DNA of 64,000 bases, from contig CAZLZR010000014.1 of assembly GCA_964564015.1 (NCBI GenBank), positions 1-64,000 on the forward strand. The letters run 5' to 3'. The position numbers and the translations under genes were made by a program. The notes beneath the pieces were generated by a model, which was not told where the DNA came from, ran no database searches, and saw only the letters and a program-made list of their open reading frames with translations. Position 1 is the first letter of the stretch. Every line of letters begins with the position of its first letter. This DNA comes from Acetivibrio sp964564015 (GTDB taxonomy: Bacteria > Bacillota > Clostridia > Acetivibrionales > Acetivibrionaceae). Of this stretch, positions 18,930-28,100 are shown piece by piece.

Positions 18930-18957
18930 AGGCCTTATTGGGCCTTATTTTTATTTT
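18930..18957 (+). terminator. Short terminator after the 99-residue protein gene
   Basis: The stem AGGCC (18930-18934) with GGCCT (18941-18945) is followed by ATTTTTATTTT. Confidence 0.55.
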
Positions 18958-19359
18958 GAATATTTTTTTCCAATTCCTTTTAAATTGTTGAATTCCAATC
19001 AGACAACATCAAACATCCCATATTTCAAACCGCTAATCCCCTTTTTCTGACAACATTACCATTTTAAACATAGTATCTGTAGCCTTCATTATGGCTTGTT
19101 TGAATATAATTTATGTTTTACTAACTGTTAATAGCCTATATAAAAATCTCTATTATTGATGCAGGAGAATTGCTATTTTGGTAGAATAATATCTTTATAA
19201 CATAGATCCTGAGAGTATAAACAAAATTATTTCTTACATGGAAAATCCGTAAATATTGCTTTATATTGTCCATTCAACTGTATAAACTACTTACTCCTCA
19301 AAACATTGTAATTAGACATTCACAATTATTAAAAAACAAAAATTTGCATCTTGCATCTA

Positions 19360-19459
19360 GTGACCCGTAACAGAAATTAATTCTAGAGTAGACGGGTCAC
19401 AAACAGAGGAAGTGCATTTTTAACATTTTGAAAGACTAAAAACTATCAATGTTAAAAAA
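19360..19459 (-). repeat. Twin-hairpin repeat, copy 2 (inverted, upstream of sigI)
   Basis: The outer hairpin has stem GTGACCCGT (19360-19368) with ACGGGTCAC (19392-19400), 9 perfect pairs. The inner AT hairpin has TTTTTAACATT (19417-19427) with AATGTTAAAAA (19448-19458), 11 perfect pairs. The linker and loop match copy 1 read on the opposite strand. Together with copy 3 it brackets sigI as an inverted pair with the GC hairpin outermost. Confidence 0.85.
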
Positions 19460-19592
19460 CACCAATTCTGATAATTTCTTTAGATCCAGACGATATACTA
19501 GAGATTATTTTAAGGATTTTAGTTTTAGGTAATATGTCAAAATCCCTATTCTTTAATTAAGGTATTGATATAAGTATCTAAGGAGAATTTTT

Positions 19593-20369
19593 ATGAGTGA
19601 AGAATCATTTTTGGAAAAGCAAAACAAATTAGAAGAAGATATAAAACAATCCGATACCGCAATTAACCGAATTGTTTTGGATATTCAGAACGGAGATAAA
19701 AAGTCAAAGGAAATTCTTATAAACTATTATAAGCCCTTTATTATAAAATGTGTATCTGTAACACTGGGCAAGTTTTGTGATGTCGAAAACTCTGAGGAAT
19801 ATAGTATAGGGCTTATTGCCTTTGATGAAGCTATTGAAAAATTCAATGAAGATAAGTATGGTAATTTTTTAAATTTTGCAAAATTGGTAATTAAAAGACG
19901 GGTAATTGATTATCTGAGGCACGATAATAAAATAAATAGTAAACTTGTATTCACAATTAATGATGAAAATAGCGATAATTTGGATGAGGATTATTTGGCC
20001 CTAGATTCACATGAACAGTTTAAAGAAGTTGAATATAGGGAAGAAATACAGCAGTTTGAAAAGATATTGAATGATTTTAGTATAGAAATAGAGGAACTTG
20101 TAGAAGCCGTACCAAAACACAAAGACGCAATTGAGTCATGCATAAAAATTGCAAAAATTATAGCCGATGATAATGAGTTATTTAATGATCTTGTAATAAA
20201 CCAAAGGCTTCCATTAAGTAATCTGGCAAAAGTATCAAAAGTAAGCAAAAGAACACTTCAAAGAAATGAGTGTTATATTATAGCGATTTCTTTGATTTTC
20301 AGATATAATTTCGAGATTTTTAGTTCTTATGTAAACGAATATAAAAATAATCATATCCCCCATGAATAA
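19593..20369 (+). CDS. sigI: RNA polymerase sigma factor of the SigI family
   Basis: This 258-residue protein matches SigI: a sigma-2-like N-terminus (SKEILINYYKPFIIKCV, EYSIGLIAFDEAIEKFNEDKYGNFLNFAKLVIKRRVIDYLR) and the family-specific C-terminal helix-turn-helix LPLSNLAKVSKVSKRTLQRNECYIIAISLIF. In cellulolytic clostridia, SigI paralogues switch on cellulosomal genes when a membrane RsgI detects polysaccharide. Normally rsgI follows sigI directly; here no rsgI follows, and the nearest rsgI is convergent at 21954-24692. The gene is flanked by inverted twin-hairpin repeats, one beginning 8 nt after the stop codon. The start ATG has AAGGAG about 8 nt upstream. Confidence 0.9.
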   Translation: MSEESFLEKQNKLEEDIKQSDTAINRIVLDIQNGDKKSKEILINYYKPFIIKCVSVTLGKFCDVENSEEYSIGLIAFDEAIEKFNEDKYGNFLNFAKLVIKRRVIDYLRHDNKINSKLVFTINDENSDNLDEDYLALDSHEQFKEVEYREEIQQFEKILNDFSIEIEELVEAVPKHKDAIESCIKIAKIIADDNELFNDLVINQRLPLSNLAKVSKVSKRTLQRNECYIIAISLIFRYNFEIFSSYVNEYKNNHIPHE

Positions 20370-20376
20370 CTAGTGC

Positions 20377-20473
20377 TTTTTAACATTACTAATTTCTAGT
20401 CTTTCAAAATGTTAAAAACACATCATTTTTCTGTACCTCGCAAACTCTAGAAATTAATTCTGTTACGAGGCAC
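20377..20473 (+). repeat. Twin-hairpin repeat, copy 3 (downstream of sigI)
   Basis: The AT hairpin TTTTTAACATT (20377-20387) with AATGTTAAAAA (20408-20418) is identical in stem to copy 2. The second hairpin has GTACCTCGC (20433-20441) with ACGAGGCAC (20465-20473). Relative to copy 2 two stem pairs change on both sides (A-T to C-G, C-G to T-A) while the loop CTCTAGAAATTAATTCTGTT stays conserved. Confidence 0.85.
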
Positions 20474-20487
20474 TGGTCTAAGTAAAT

Positions 20488-20601
20488 CTAATAATTGAAA
20501 CACTTTCCAAACAATAGTCCCTGATACTTCTCTACTATAATCCTGAAAGAGTCACTATCGCCCTTTAATGCTCTCTTAACCGGCAGTTCATCCGGTTCCA
20601 T
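20488..20601 (-). pseudogene. N-terminal fragment of an ECF-type sigma factor gene
   Basis: A perfect AAAGGAGG site lies 6 nt before ATG 20601, which opens 37 codons resembling the first helix of ECF sigma factors: VKRALKGDSDSF followed by EKYQGLLFGKC. The frame stops at 20490, only 14 nt from the end of repeat copy 3, and I find no continuation on the far side of sigI. It is most simply a gene truncated when the flanking sequence was rearranged. It could still yield a 37-residue peptide. Confidence 0.55.
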
Positions 20602-20739
20602 CGCTCCCCTCCTTTCCCATTCATTAATATAGACGTTGAATAATTACTTACCTCTTCAAAGTTTTAATCTTTATTTTCAAATTAGTTTACGAAAAAATCT
20701 GATAATTGTTTTATCCAATAAAATAATTTCAAATTAATC

Positions 20740-20768
20740 TTCCATTTTTTCTAATTTATGTGTATAAT
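20740..20768 (+). promoter_or_regulatory. Candidate promoter of the Kelch gene
   Basis: TATAAT (20763-20768) lies 17 nt after a weak -35 TTCCAT (20740-20745), leaving a leader of about 85 nt before ATG 20859. Confidence 0.35.
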
Positions 20769-20858
20769 ATACATAACATGCGCATGGTAATTACAAAGTT
20801 GTTAAATTCAGAGAAGTATAGTATACAAATTTCGATAACTACAAAGGAGGATTCACAA

Positions 20859-21824
20859 ATGAAATTGAGGTCATTAGCAAAAACAATAACTGCATTAACT
20901 ATTAGTGTAAGTATACTAGCGGTATCACAATTAGCTTTTGCAATTGGGTCTTTTGAATGGACAACATTACTTCCTACAGAAAGAGCAGAGCATACTGAGG
21001 CAGTGTACAATGGTAAGATATATCTTATTGGCGGTATTGATAACAATTTAAATACTTTAGGTACAGTGCATGCTTATAGCCCTTCTCCTTCTCCGTATTG
21101 GGATACATCAGTAGATAATTTGAATACACCAAGAAAGAGAGCTGCTTCAGCTACTTTAAATGGGAAAATCTACGTAGCAGGTGGTTATGGTACAAATTAC
21201 CTAAAAAGTTGTGAAGTGTATGATCCAAATACCAACGAATGGACACCAATACAAGATTTGAACATTGCCAGACAAAATGCAGAATTAGTAGCTTTTAACA
21301 ATAAATTGTATTGTATTGGTGGAGATGGTAATAATGGTATAGAAAATACTGTAGAAGAATACAACCCAACAAATAATACATGGACTATTAAGACAAGCAG
21401 GATGTCTTCTCCGAGAGCAGATTTCTCTGCAGCTTTAGTTTCTAATAAAATATACGTACTAGGTGGTGCAACAGGTTCTACTTATTCAGCAACTGATTCA
21501 ATTCTAGAATATGATCCAGCTACAGATACTTGGACAAACAAGTCAACTAAATTACTAGCACCAACTAAAAATTCCGCATGTGCTGTTTACAATGGATCAA
21601 TATACCTTTTTGGTGGATATAACCCTGACACTGGCAGAATACATAAAACAGAGGTTTACAATCCTTCTGCAAACAGTATAGCATACGACCAGAGTATGAT
21701 ATATGGAAGATCTCATTTAACTGCAGCTACATTAGGCGGAAATATATATGTTATGGGTGGACGTCCCATTAGTGGTTATGGGTATGTAATCGCTTGGAAT
21801 CAGAAATTTACACCCGGTTCTTAA
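20859..21824 (+). CDS. Secreted Kelch-repeat beta-propeller protein
   Basis: This 321-residue exported protein starts at ATG 20859 with AAAGGAGG 8 nt upstream. A longer in-frame start near 20760 overlaps the promoter and is rejected. The signal peptide (residues 1-29) ends ...SQLAFA. The rest is about six Kelch blades of roughly 48 residues, each with a GG doublet and Tyr/Trp pair: GKIYLIGG, GKIYVAGG, NKLYCIGG, NKIYVLGG, GSIYLFGG, GNIYVMGG, with YDPxTxxWT between. No enzyme domain is fused, so a binding or scaffolding role outside the cell is likely. It lies between sigI and the convergent rsgI and could belong to that regulon (inference). Confidence 0.85.
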   Translation: MKLRSLAKTITALTISVSILAVSQLAFAIGSFEWTTLLPTERAEHTEAVYNGKIYLIGGIDNNLNTLGTVHAYSPSPSPYWDTSVDNLNTPRKRAASATLNGKIYVAGGYGTNYLKSCEVYDPNTNEWTPIQDLNIARQNAELVAFNNKLYCIGGDGNNGIENTVEEYNPTNNTWTIKTSRMSSPRADFSAALVSNKIYVLGGATGSTYSATDSILEYDPATDTWTNKSTKLLAPTKNSACAVYNGSIYLFGGYNPDTGRIHKTEVYNPSANSIAYDQSMIYGRSHLTAATLGGNIYVMGGRPISGYGYVIAWNQKFTPGS

Positions 21825-21910
21825 TAGAAATCATGCTAGCTAATAGTGATGTATATAAACAATACAACAATCTAAATAGCATAACTTGAAGCTTTGAAAA
21901 AGGGAATTCA

Positions 21911-21940
21911 TAAAAAAAGTGGCAATTGCCACTTTTTTTA
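21911..21940. terminator. Bidirectional terminator between the Kelch gene and rsgI
   Basis: A perfect 30-bp palindrome: a run of seven A, GTGGCAATTGCCAC, then seven T. It can terminate transcription from both convergent genes. Confidence 0.92.
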
Positions 21941-21953
21941 TGTACATCAGATT

Positions 21954-24692
21954 TTAATTTTCAACCAAAGAGAAGTCATCACCATAAGCATAATTATTAT
22001 TATTGCCAGTGTTTTCAAAGAATCCGATTTCAATACTGGTAACGTTCGTCCCTGTTGTAAACTGTATGGAACCAAGTGAATATGTTTCTGAAGTAAAATC
22101 AGCAACTGTTTGGTTTCCCGAATTTGGTGAATCATAGTTTTTAACATATATTCTAGCTTTACCACCGGAGCATACTTTCATATAGCCTGATAATGTATAA
22201 GTTGTACTCGGTTTCACTGCAATATTCTGATAAATTCCGGCCCATTTTGATACGTACGCTGACCAAGTTCCAGTTCTTGCATCTTCTTCTACGACGCTGC
22301 CATCACTTGTTAACCACGGAGATACCGAACCTGTTTCAAAACCCGGATTTATTATTAAGTTACTATTAGATAACTCAGCTCTATCGATTAGCATAACATT
22401 ATCTAAATATACATCATGTGTTGCTACCGAACCATTTATATTTCCCATAAATATTGCCAATTCAACTGTATTACTAGTTACACCCATTGAAAAATCAAAT
22501 GCAAAAGTCCTCATTGTTTCATCAATGTTAATGGTCTGTTCAAGGTACCATGTACTACTCACGCTGTCTCGAATAACTAATTTAACACTTCTATTTATAG
22601 TTGACCTGATATCTAAACTCAGTCTGTAATTTATTCCGCTTGTAAGTGTAAACCCATTGTAGTTACCACAGTCAACATCATCATTCTTCACGCCTACATT
22701 GGTGATAGTCATTTTAAACTCACCATTTTGAACATCACCTGTCGCAATAGCTGGAGGTTGTGCATAGCTCCACCAGTCTGTAATGCCATTACTGAAGTCA
22801 CCATTGCTTATAAGATTAAATGGTGTTGGTGTCGGTGTTGATGTTGGCTCTGGTGTTGGTGTTGGTTCTGGCGTCGGTGTTGGCGTTGGTGTCGGTTCTG
22901 GCGTTGGTTCTGGCGTTGGCGTCGGTTCTGGCGTTGGTTCTGGCGTTGGTGTTGGCGTTGGTGTCAGTTCTGGAGTCGGTGTTGGCGTCGGTTCTGGGGT
23001 CGGTGTTGGTGTTGGGGTCGGTTCTGGGGTTGGTTCTGGAGTCGGTGTTGGTGTTGGTTCTGGGGTCGGTTCTGGTGTCGGTTCTGGTGTTGGTTCTGGC
23101 GTTGACGTTGGTGTCGGTTCTGGCGTAGGCGTTGGTATCGGTGTTAGTGTTGGTGTTGGTTCTGGTGTCGGCATTGGTTCTGGTGTCGGTTCTGGTGTTG
23201 GTGTCGGTGTCGGTTCTGGGGTCGGTGTTGGCGTTGGTGTCGGTTCTGGCGTTGGTTCTGGCGTTGGTGTCGGTTCTGGCGTTGACGTTGGTGTCGGTGT
23301 TGGCGTTGGCCTTATCGTCTGCTTTGGTGTTAGAGTTGCAGTCGGTATTGACACAAATGTTGTGTTCGGTGTTTCTACTGCTATAGATGTTGGTGTCACT
23401 GTTACAGTTGGTATTGGTGTTTCTATTGCTATTGATGTTGGTGCCTCTGTTACAGTTGGTATCGGTGTCAGCGTTGGCTTCCCTGTTACTACTGGAGCTT
23501 CTGTTGGTATTGGTAAAAACATTGTCGGGCTTGGTTTTACTTTAACAATAGTAACTTCTTCTCTAGGTGTTAGTGTTGGTGTTGGTGTTGCTACTGTTAC
23601 TGCTGGATTATTTGGATTTATTGTATTTAGCTCAGCAATATCTCCTGTCGTTATCGGAGTATTCACCCATGAATTAGTTTGGTTGCCTGGATTAGGTGTA
23701 TATTCTACCTTTCCATCTTCCTCCTGTGTTGAAACCGAATCAACCCTTTCCTCATCTATTTGGGTATTTGTTTCAACTTCTACAACATCAGTTATTTCTA
23801 CTTTTTCCAGCAACTCACTAACAGTGATTACTTTTACTTCCTCAATAGGCATATAAATACCCTTTTTCTCTGCTTCCACCAAAACCTTATATCTACCCAT
23901 AGATACATTGTTTTTTAGAGCCATAGTCCTTATTTCTGGTGACACTATAACGCTTTTAACTTCAATACCATTGTTTATATTCAAGTTCCCGTCTTCACTT
24001 GTCAGTAATATATTTACAGAACGCAACATTTCTATAAGTTTCCCTTGCGAACCTTCTGTATCATTCTTCACTTCTTTAGAATTTTGATTTAGCGCTCCTG
24101 CAACTAGAACTACTTCTTTGCTCCGTTTGATAAATCCTTTCTTCACTGATTCCTGAACAAGTTTTAAGGTAGCTTCGTCAATATCGAGACCTTCATATTC
24201 ATTATCAGCTAAAACACTCTCTGCATCTTTATTGATAGCTTTTGCATCTCTAACAGAACCTATATTGTCAACTAAAAATTCTATGCTCGGATTTATGTCA
24301 ACACTTATATACGCAAATTCATTATTATCCGTTTGAGGATTCACAAAGTAAGAACGACCAAACATAAATATCAGAAAAAAAGCAGCCGCAATTCCCGATA
24401 TACGTGAAAAGTTTTTAATATTGTTTACTCGCGAGAAATTCTTAATATTGTTCACTCGTGAGAAGTTCTTAACATTATTTACTCGTGAAAAATTCTTAAC
24501 ATTATTAACACGTGAGAAGTTTTTGATATTATTTACACGGTTAAAGCTCTTAATAATGTCTTTATCTGAAAACTGTACTTCCTTTCCAATCTTCATATTT
24601 TCCATTTTCTTAATTCTTATAAACTGAAAGCTATCAGTGAAAATAATTACTTCATCATCAATTATCTTAATAACTTTACCGTTATACAACAT
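21954..24692 (-). CDS. rsgI: RsgI-type transmembrane anti-sigma factor with C-terminal carbohydrate-binding modules
   Basis: This 912-residue protein has the order expected of clostridial RsgI. The cytoplasmic N-terminal anti-sigma domain (residues 1-45) begins YNGKVIKIIDDEVIIF. Six 9-residue repeats (47-100) follow, then a membrane span (about 101-117). The extracellular RsgI core starts at YISVDINPSIEF, where N134-P135 matches the site of spontaneous Asn-Pro cleavage known for RsgI proteins. A Thr/Pro linker (about 340-621) is dominated by PTPEP repeats from 458. Two beta-sandwich modules of CBM4/9-like type follow: NLISNGDF (623-770) and NLIINPGF (778-912). The role is to hold SigI until polysaccharide binding leads to release. 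Its cognate sigma gene is not adjacent on this strand. Confidence 0.92.
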   Translation of the reverse strand: MLYNGKVIKIIDDEVIIFTDSFQFIRIKKMENMKIGKEVQFSDKDIIKSFNRVNNIKNFSRVNNVKNFSRVNNVKNFSRVNNIKNFSRVNNIKNFSRISGIAAAFFLIFMFGRSYFVNPQTDNNEFAYISVDINPSIEFLVDNIGSVRDAKAINKDAESVLADNEYEGLDIDEATLKLVQESVKKGFIKRSKEVVLVAGALNQNSKEVKNDTEGSQGKLIEMLRSVNILLTSEDGNLNINNGIEVKSVIVSPEIRTMALKNNVSMGRYKVLVEAEKKGIYMPIEEVKVITVSELLEKVEITDVVEVETNTQIDEERVDSVSTQEEDGKVEYTPNPGNQTNSWVNTPITTGDIAELNTINPNNPAVTVATPTPTLTPREEVTIVKVKPSPTMFLPIPTEAPVVTGKPTLTPIPTVTEAPTSIAIETPIPTVTVTPTSIAVETPNTTFVSIPTATLTPKQTIRPTPTPTPTSTPEPTPTPEPTPEPTPTPTPTPEPTPTPTPEPTPEPMPTPEPTPTLTPIPTPTPEPTPTSTPEPTPEPTPEPTPEPTPTPTPEPTPEPTPTPTPTPEPTPTPTPELTPTPTPTPEPTPEPTPTPEPTPEPTPTPTPTPEPTPTPEPTSTPTPTPFNLISNGDFSNGITDWWSYAQPPAIATGDVQNGEFKMTITNVGVKNDDVDCGNYNGFTLTSGINYRLSLDIRSTINRSVKLVIRDSVSSTWYLEQTINIDETMRTFAFDFSMGVTSNTVELAIFMGNINGSVATHDVYLDNVMLIDRAELSNSNLIINPGFETGSVSPWLTSDGSVVEEDARTGTWSAYVSKWAGIYQNIAVKPSTTYTLSGYMKVCSGGKARIYVKNYDSPNSGNQTVADFTSETYSLGSIQFTTGTNVTSIEIGFFENTGNNNNYAYGDDFSLVEN
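22800..23320 (-). repeat. PTPEP low-complexity coding repeat in rsgI
   Basis: The DNA alternates GGTGTTGGT and GGTTCTGGC units on the plus strand, encoding Pro-Thr and Pro-Glu-Pro on the minus strand. It forms the flexible linker ahead of the binding modules and is likely length-variable. Confidence 0.85.
24393..24554 (-). repeat. Six 27-nt tandem repeats in rsgI
   Basis: These encode six consecutive 9-residue units of consensus IKNFSRVNN between the anti-sigma domain and the membrane span; the last ends in ISG. Unit identity is high at protein level with silent DNA differences. Confidence 0.9.
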
Positions 24693-25158
24693 TACAAACC
24701 ACCTATCCCTTTACTTTATTCCATACCAGGTTAAGAGCATAACCCAAATAAGAATCGCCCTGATTCTCTTTAAAAGTAAAATAACAAATCCGTAATCAAA
24801 CATGTAAAAATTTATATGAACACTAAGAAGTTTAATGAATTGCTCCTACCCGATAGAATTCAAGTTAAGTGAATGGTACCTATGATATATTTATCTCTAT
24901 TATAATAATCGAATAAAGGAAACTTTTTGTGTCATGGTATATATTCCCATCAAAATATACATGGAGCTATAAAAGGTCGCGATAATCCCTTTTTCTTTTT
25001 TACTTTAGCAAATTCTTCTGTCATAAAATAATAGGCAAAGCTACAAATAGCAGTTATCTTAAAGCGTTTTTTGTTCGATAAATATAGTATCTTCAAAAAT
25101 AAAAAGTATTTCCTTTAAGGCAATTTATTTATTAATAATTTAACTCTGGAGAGTAAGT
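24693..25158. other. Divergent promoter region between rsgI and the large signalling gene
   Basis: 466 AT-rich nt separate two divergent starts. I saw no gene, strong hairpin or repeat. Promoters for both genes should lie here. Confidence 0.5.
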
Positions 25159-28100
25159 ATGGATTCAATAAATAACAGGTACAAAATCATAACATGTTTA
25201 AATGATGATTCGTCAAATTCCTTATTTCTCGTATCTGATATGTTGAACGAGAATAAAAAGGTTTGCCTTAAAATATTAGATCCTGAAGTGGTTTCGTCAA
25301 GGGTTATCGAATACCTGAAAAAAGAGTTTATCACCCTGACCACATTCAATCATCCAAATCTTCTTGCCGTAAACAGCTTTAATGTTTTGAATACCATCGA
25401 TTGTAATTATGTGACTTCAATGGAATATTACTGTACTTTTGAATATTTTAAAGGCGAAGATATTATTCGAGCTGCCTCTGATATGAGATATAATGATATA
25501 TTAGGGCTTTTTGTCCAGGTTCTAAGTGCTGTTCATTATTTGCACAAAAGAGGTTTTACATATAAGAACCTTGATAATAAAAATATTCTGGTTACTGACA
25601 CCGATAGCGGACCTGTTGTAAAATTAATAGGTCTGGCAGAAAATGAAGAAATAGACAAAATTATATTTAATCAACACAAAATCAGCCACCAGTATAAATC
25701 ACCTGAATCCTTAAAAGGCGAACGCCCAACACTATCTGACGTTATCTATTCATCAGGTGTTCTCTTGTTCTTTTTGTTGGCAGGGAAAAACCCATTACGC
25801 AATAGTTTCGACAGTAACTTTGAGTTATATAAAAATGGTACTTTAACTTTTAGAAACTTACCCTCTAATTTAATACAAAACAAATTGTTGGATCTAATAA
25901 GTAAAATGACAGCTAAAGATTCCAGTGAAAGGTATCCTGACATTCCCTCATTGATTTCAGATATAAACAAGATATCCGGAAAAGAGTATTCGTGTGTAGA
26001 AAAGAAAATCCTTGAAAAAATCATCACAAAAACAAAACTAATAGGCAGAGATGAAAACATAAATTCCTTAATTGAGCTTAAGGATAACCTTGTAAACAAA
26101 AATCTGGATAAATGGGTTACCCTTTTGAACGGCGAGCCAGGAATTGGGAAAAGTCGCTTTATAAAAGAGTTTTCGTTTCATATGAAACTTGAAAAAATAA
26201 ATGTTTATCAAGGTATATCTTTAGAAAATGGAAAAAATCAATATGAGCCAATACTCCAGATTTTAAAGGAAATAATACCTGAAATAAGATTGGAAATGCT
26301 TGAAAAGTATGGTCCTGAGTTAATAAAACTACTTCCTGATGATAGACATCTAAAGGGCATACTTCCAAGCCCTGTTCTTAATGATGAAAAGGAAAAATTA
26401 AGGTTAATGGTAAGGTTAGCTAATTTTCTTCACGATACATTTGAAGGCAAGTCAAATATTATCATATTTGACAATGCTCAATGGTTGGACGAATCAACTC
26501 TTGAGCTCATTGATTATATGCTTAACCACAAACAGGATTCCTTAATGATAATCTTTTCATTTCGAGAAGAAGAATTATCAGAAAATTATTCATGCAGAAA
26601 GTTTTTTGATAATTGGAGCTCTATGGGCTATGTAAATGAGATTACTTTATCAAGATTTAACTTTGAAGAAACAGGAACTCTGATAAAAAACCTCTTAGGT
26701 ATCAGTACAGCCCCAATGGCATTTTGCACAGAAATACTTCGTGATACTGACGGAAATCCCGGCTTTATAGTTGATACCATTACATCTCTCTATTCCGAAG
26801 GTAAACTATATATTGATAATAATGGCGAATGGAGCACTGACTTTGACAGTGATGGTGACTATTCAAGACTCTTTTTGCCTTCAAGTATACATGAAGCGGT
26901 ATGGAAAAATATAAATTCAGTCTCCATTGAAGCATATGAAGTTCTAAAACTTCTCTCTGCTTTTAATACGCCTATACTTTTTGAAACCATTGTTGGAATT
27001 TTAGAAATGGATATTGAAACAGTAAAGCAAATTCTCTCAGAATTAGCAGCACTTAATTTAATCGAAGAAAAACTTGATGACTACGGATATACCTATGATT
27101 TCACCTCAAAAAGCATAAAGAAGGAGTTATATGAAAAAATCTGCCCGGAACAACAAAAAGCCATTCATGATAAATCTGCACAAGTCTTAGAAGAAATCTA
27201 CAGCAGGTATGGTATTGAAAATTTGGATGAGCTTGTCTTTCACCTTTTGAAAGCCGGAAAAAACAAAAAAGCCTTGGATTTAAACATAAAATCTGCTGAA
27301 AGAATGTTAAAACTTCATATATATGCGCAGGCAATGGCATACTTAAAAAAGAGTCTTCAGATCTCAATGGAAATTGATTCAACAAAAAACACCATCAAAA
27401 TACAACTGATGCTAGGAGAGCTATTTCGAAGGAAAGGTGAAAATAACAATTCCTTTGAATCTTATTATAAAGCCCTTGAATTAGCATCAGGAATCGATGA
27501 CAAACTTACCATCGCTAAAGTAAAAGAAATGATTGGCGCCTTATATACAAGAAGAAATGAATTTGAAAAAGCTTTGGAATTGCTAAATGAATCTCTCGAA
27601 TTGTCAAAGGAAATTGGATTCATAGAGGGGTACCTTGAAGCAATCCGTCGTATTTGCTGGGTATATATTTTTAAGAGCCGCAATAGTGAAGCTATTGAGA
27701 TAATCCTTAATTCACTTAAGCTCTATTCAGATGAGAAATACAACTTTTACCATGCTCAACTATATAATGTTCTTGGAACTCATTATCTTGGAATGACAGA
27801 TATTAAAAAAGCGCTGGAAAGCTACAACGAAAGCATTGAACTATTTGAAAGAATTGGCGAGAAGGTAGAGATATCCTACCCTCTGAATAATATTGCAACT
27901 GTTTTTGCAGAATTCTTGCATGATAATGCAAAGGCAAGGGAATATTTCGAAAGGTCTCTTGAAATTAATATTACAAACAACCTGGTTGAGGGATTAGCAA
28001 GCTGCTACGACAACCTGGGCGAAACCTGCCGACTTGAAGATAACTACAGTAAAGCTTTGGATTACTATTACAAATGCGAAGTACAAGCGCGAGAAAGTGA

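Larger units (their letters stand above)
18918..19592. other. 675-nt intergenic region upstream of sigI
   Basis: It holds a short terminator (18930-18957), about 400 nt of AT-rich sequence without a recognisable gene, and twin-hairpin copy 2 (19360-19459). The sigI promoter presumably lies within 19460-19592. Confidence 0.5.

Noticed and set aside
19360..20473. Integron-type gene cassette with attC sites around sigI
   Set aside because: attC sites would be in direct orientation and carry GTTRRRY/RYYYAAC core sites; these repeats are inverted and lack proper cores, and no integrase is seen.
22783..23856. Long Gly-Val-rich open frame on the plus strand
   Set aside because: It is the antisense of the PTPEP repeat linker of rsgI; low-complexity DNA leaves all frames open, and it lacks a ribosome site and coherent domains.
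24393..24554. CRISPR-like short repeats
   Set aside because: The 27-nt units have no spacers and are in frame inside rsgI.
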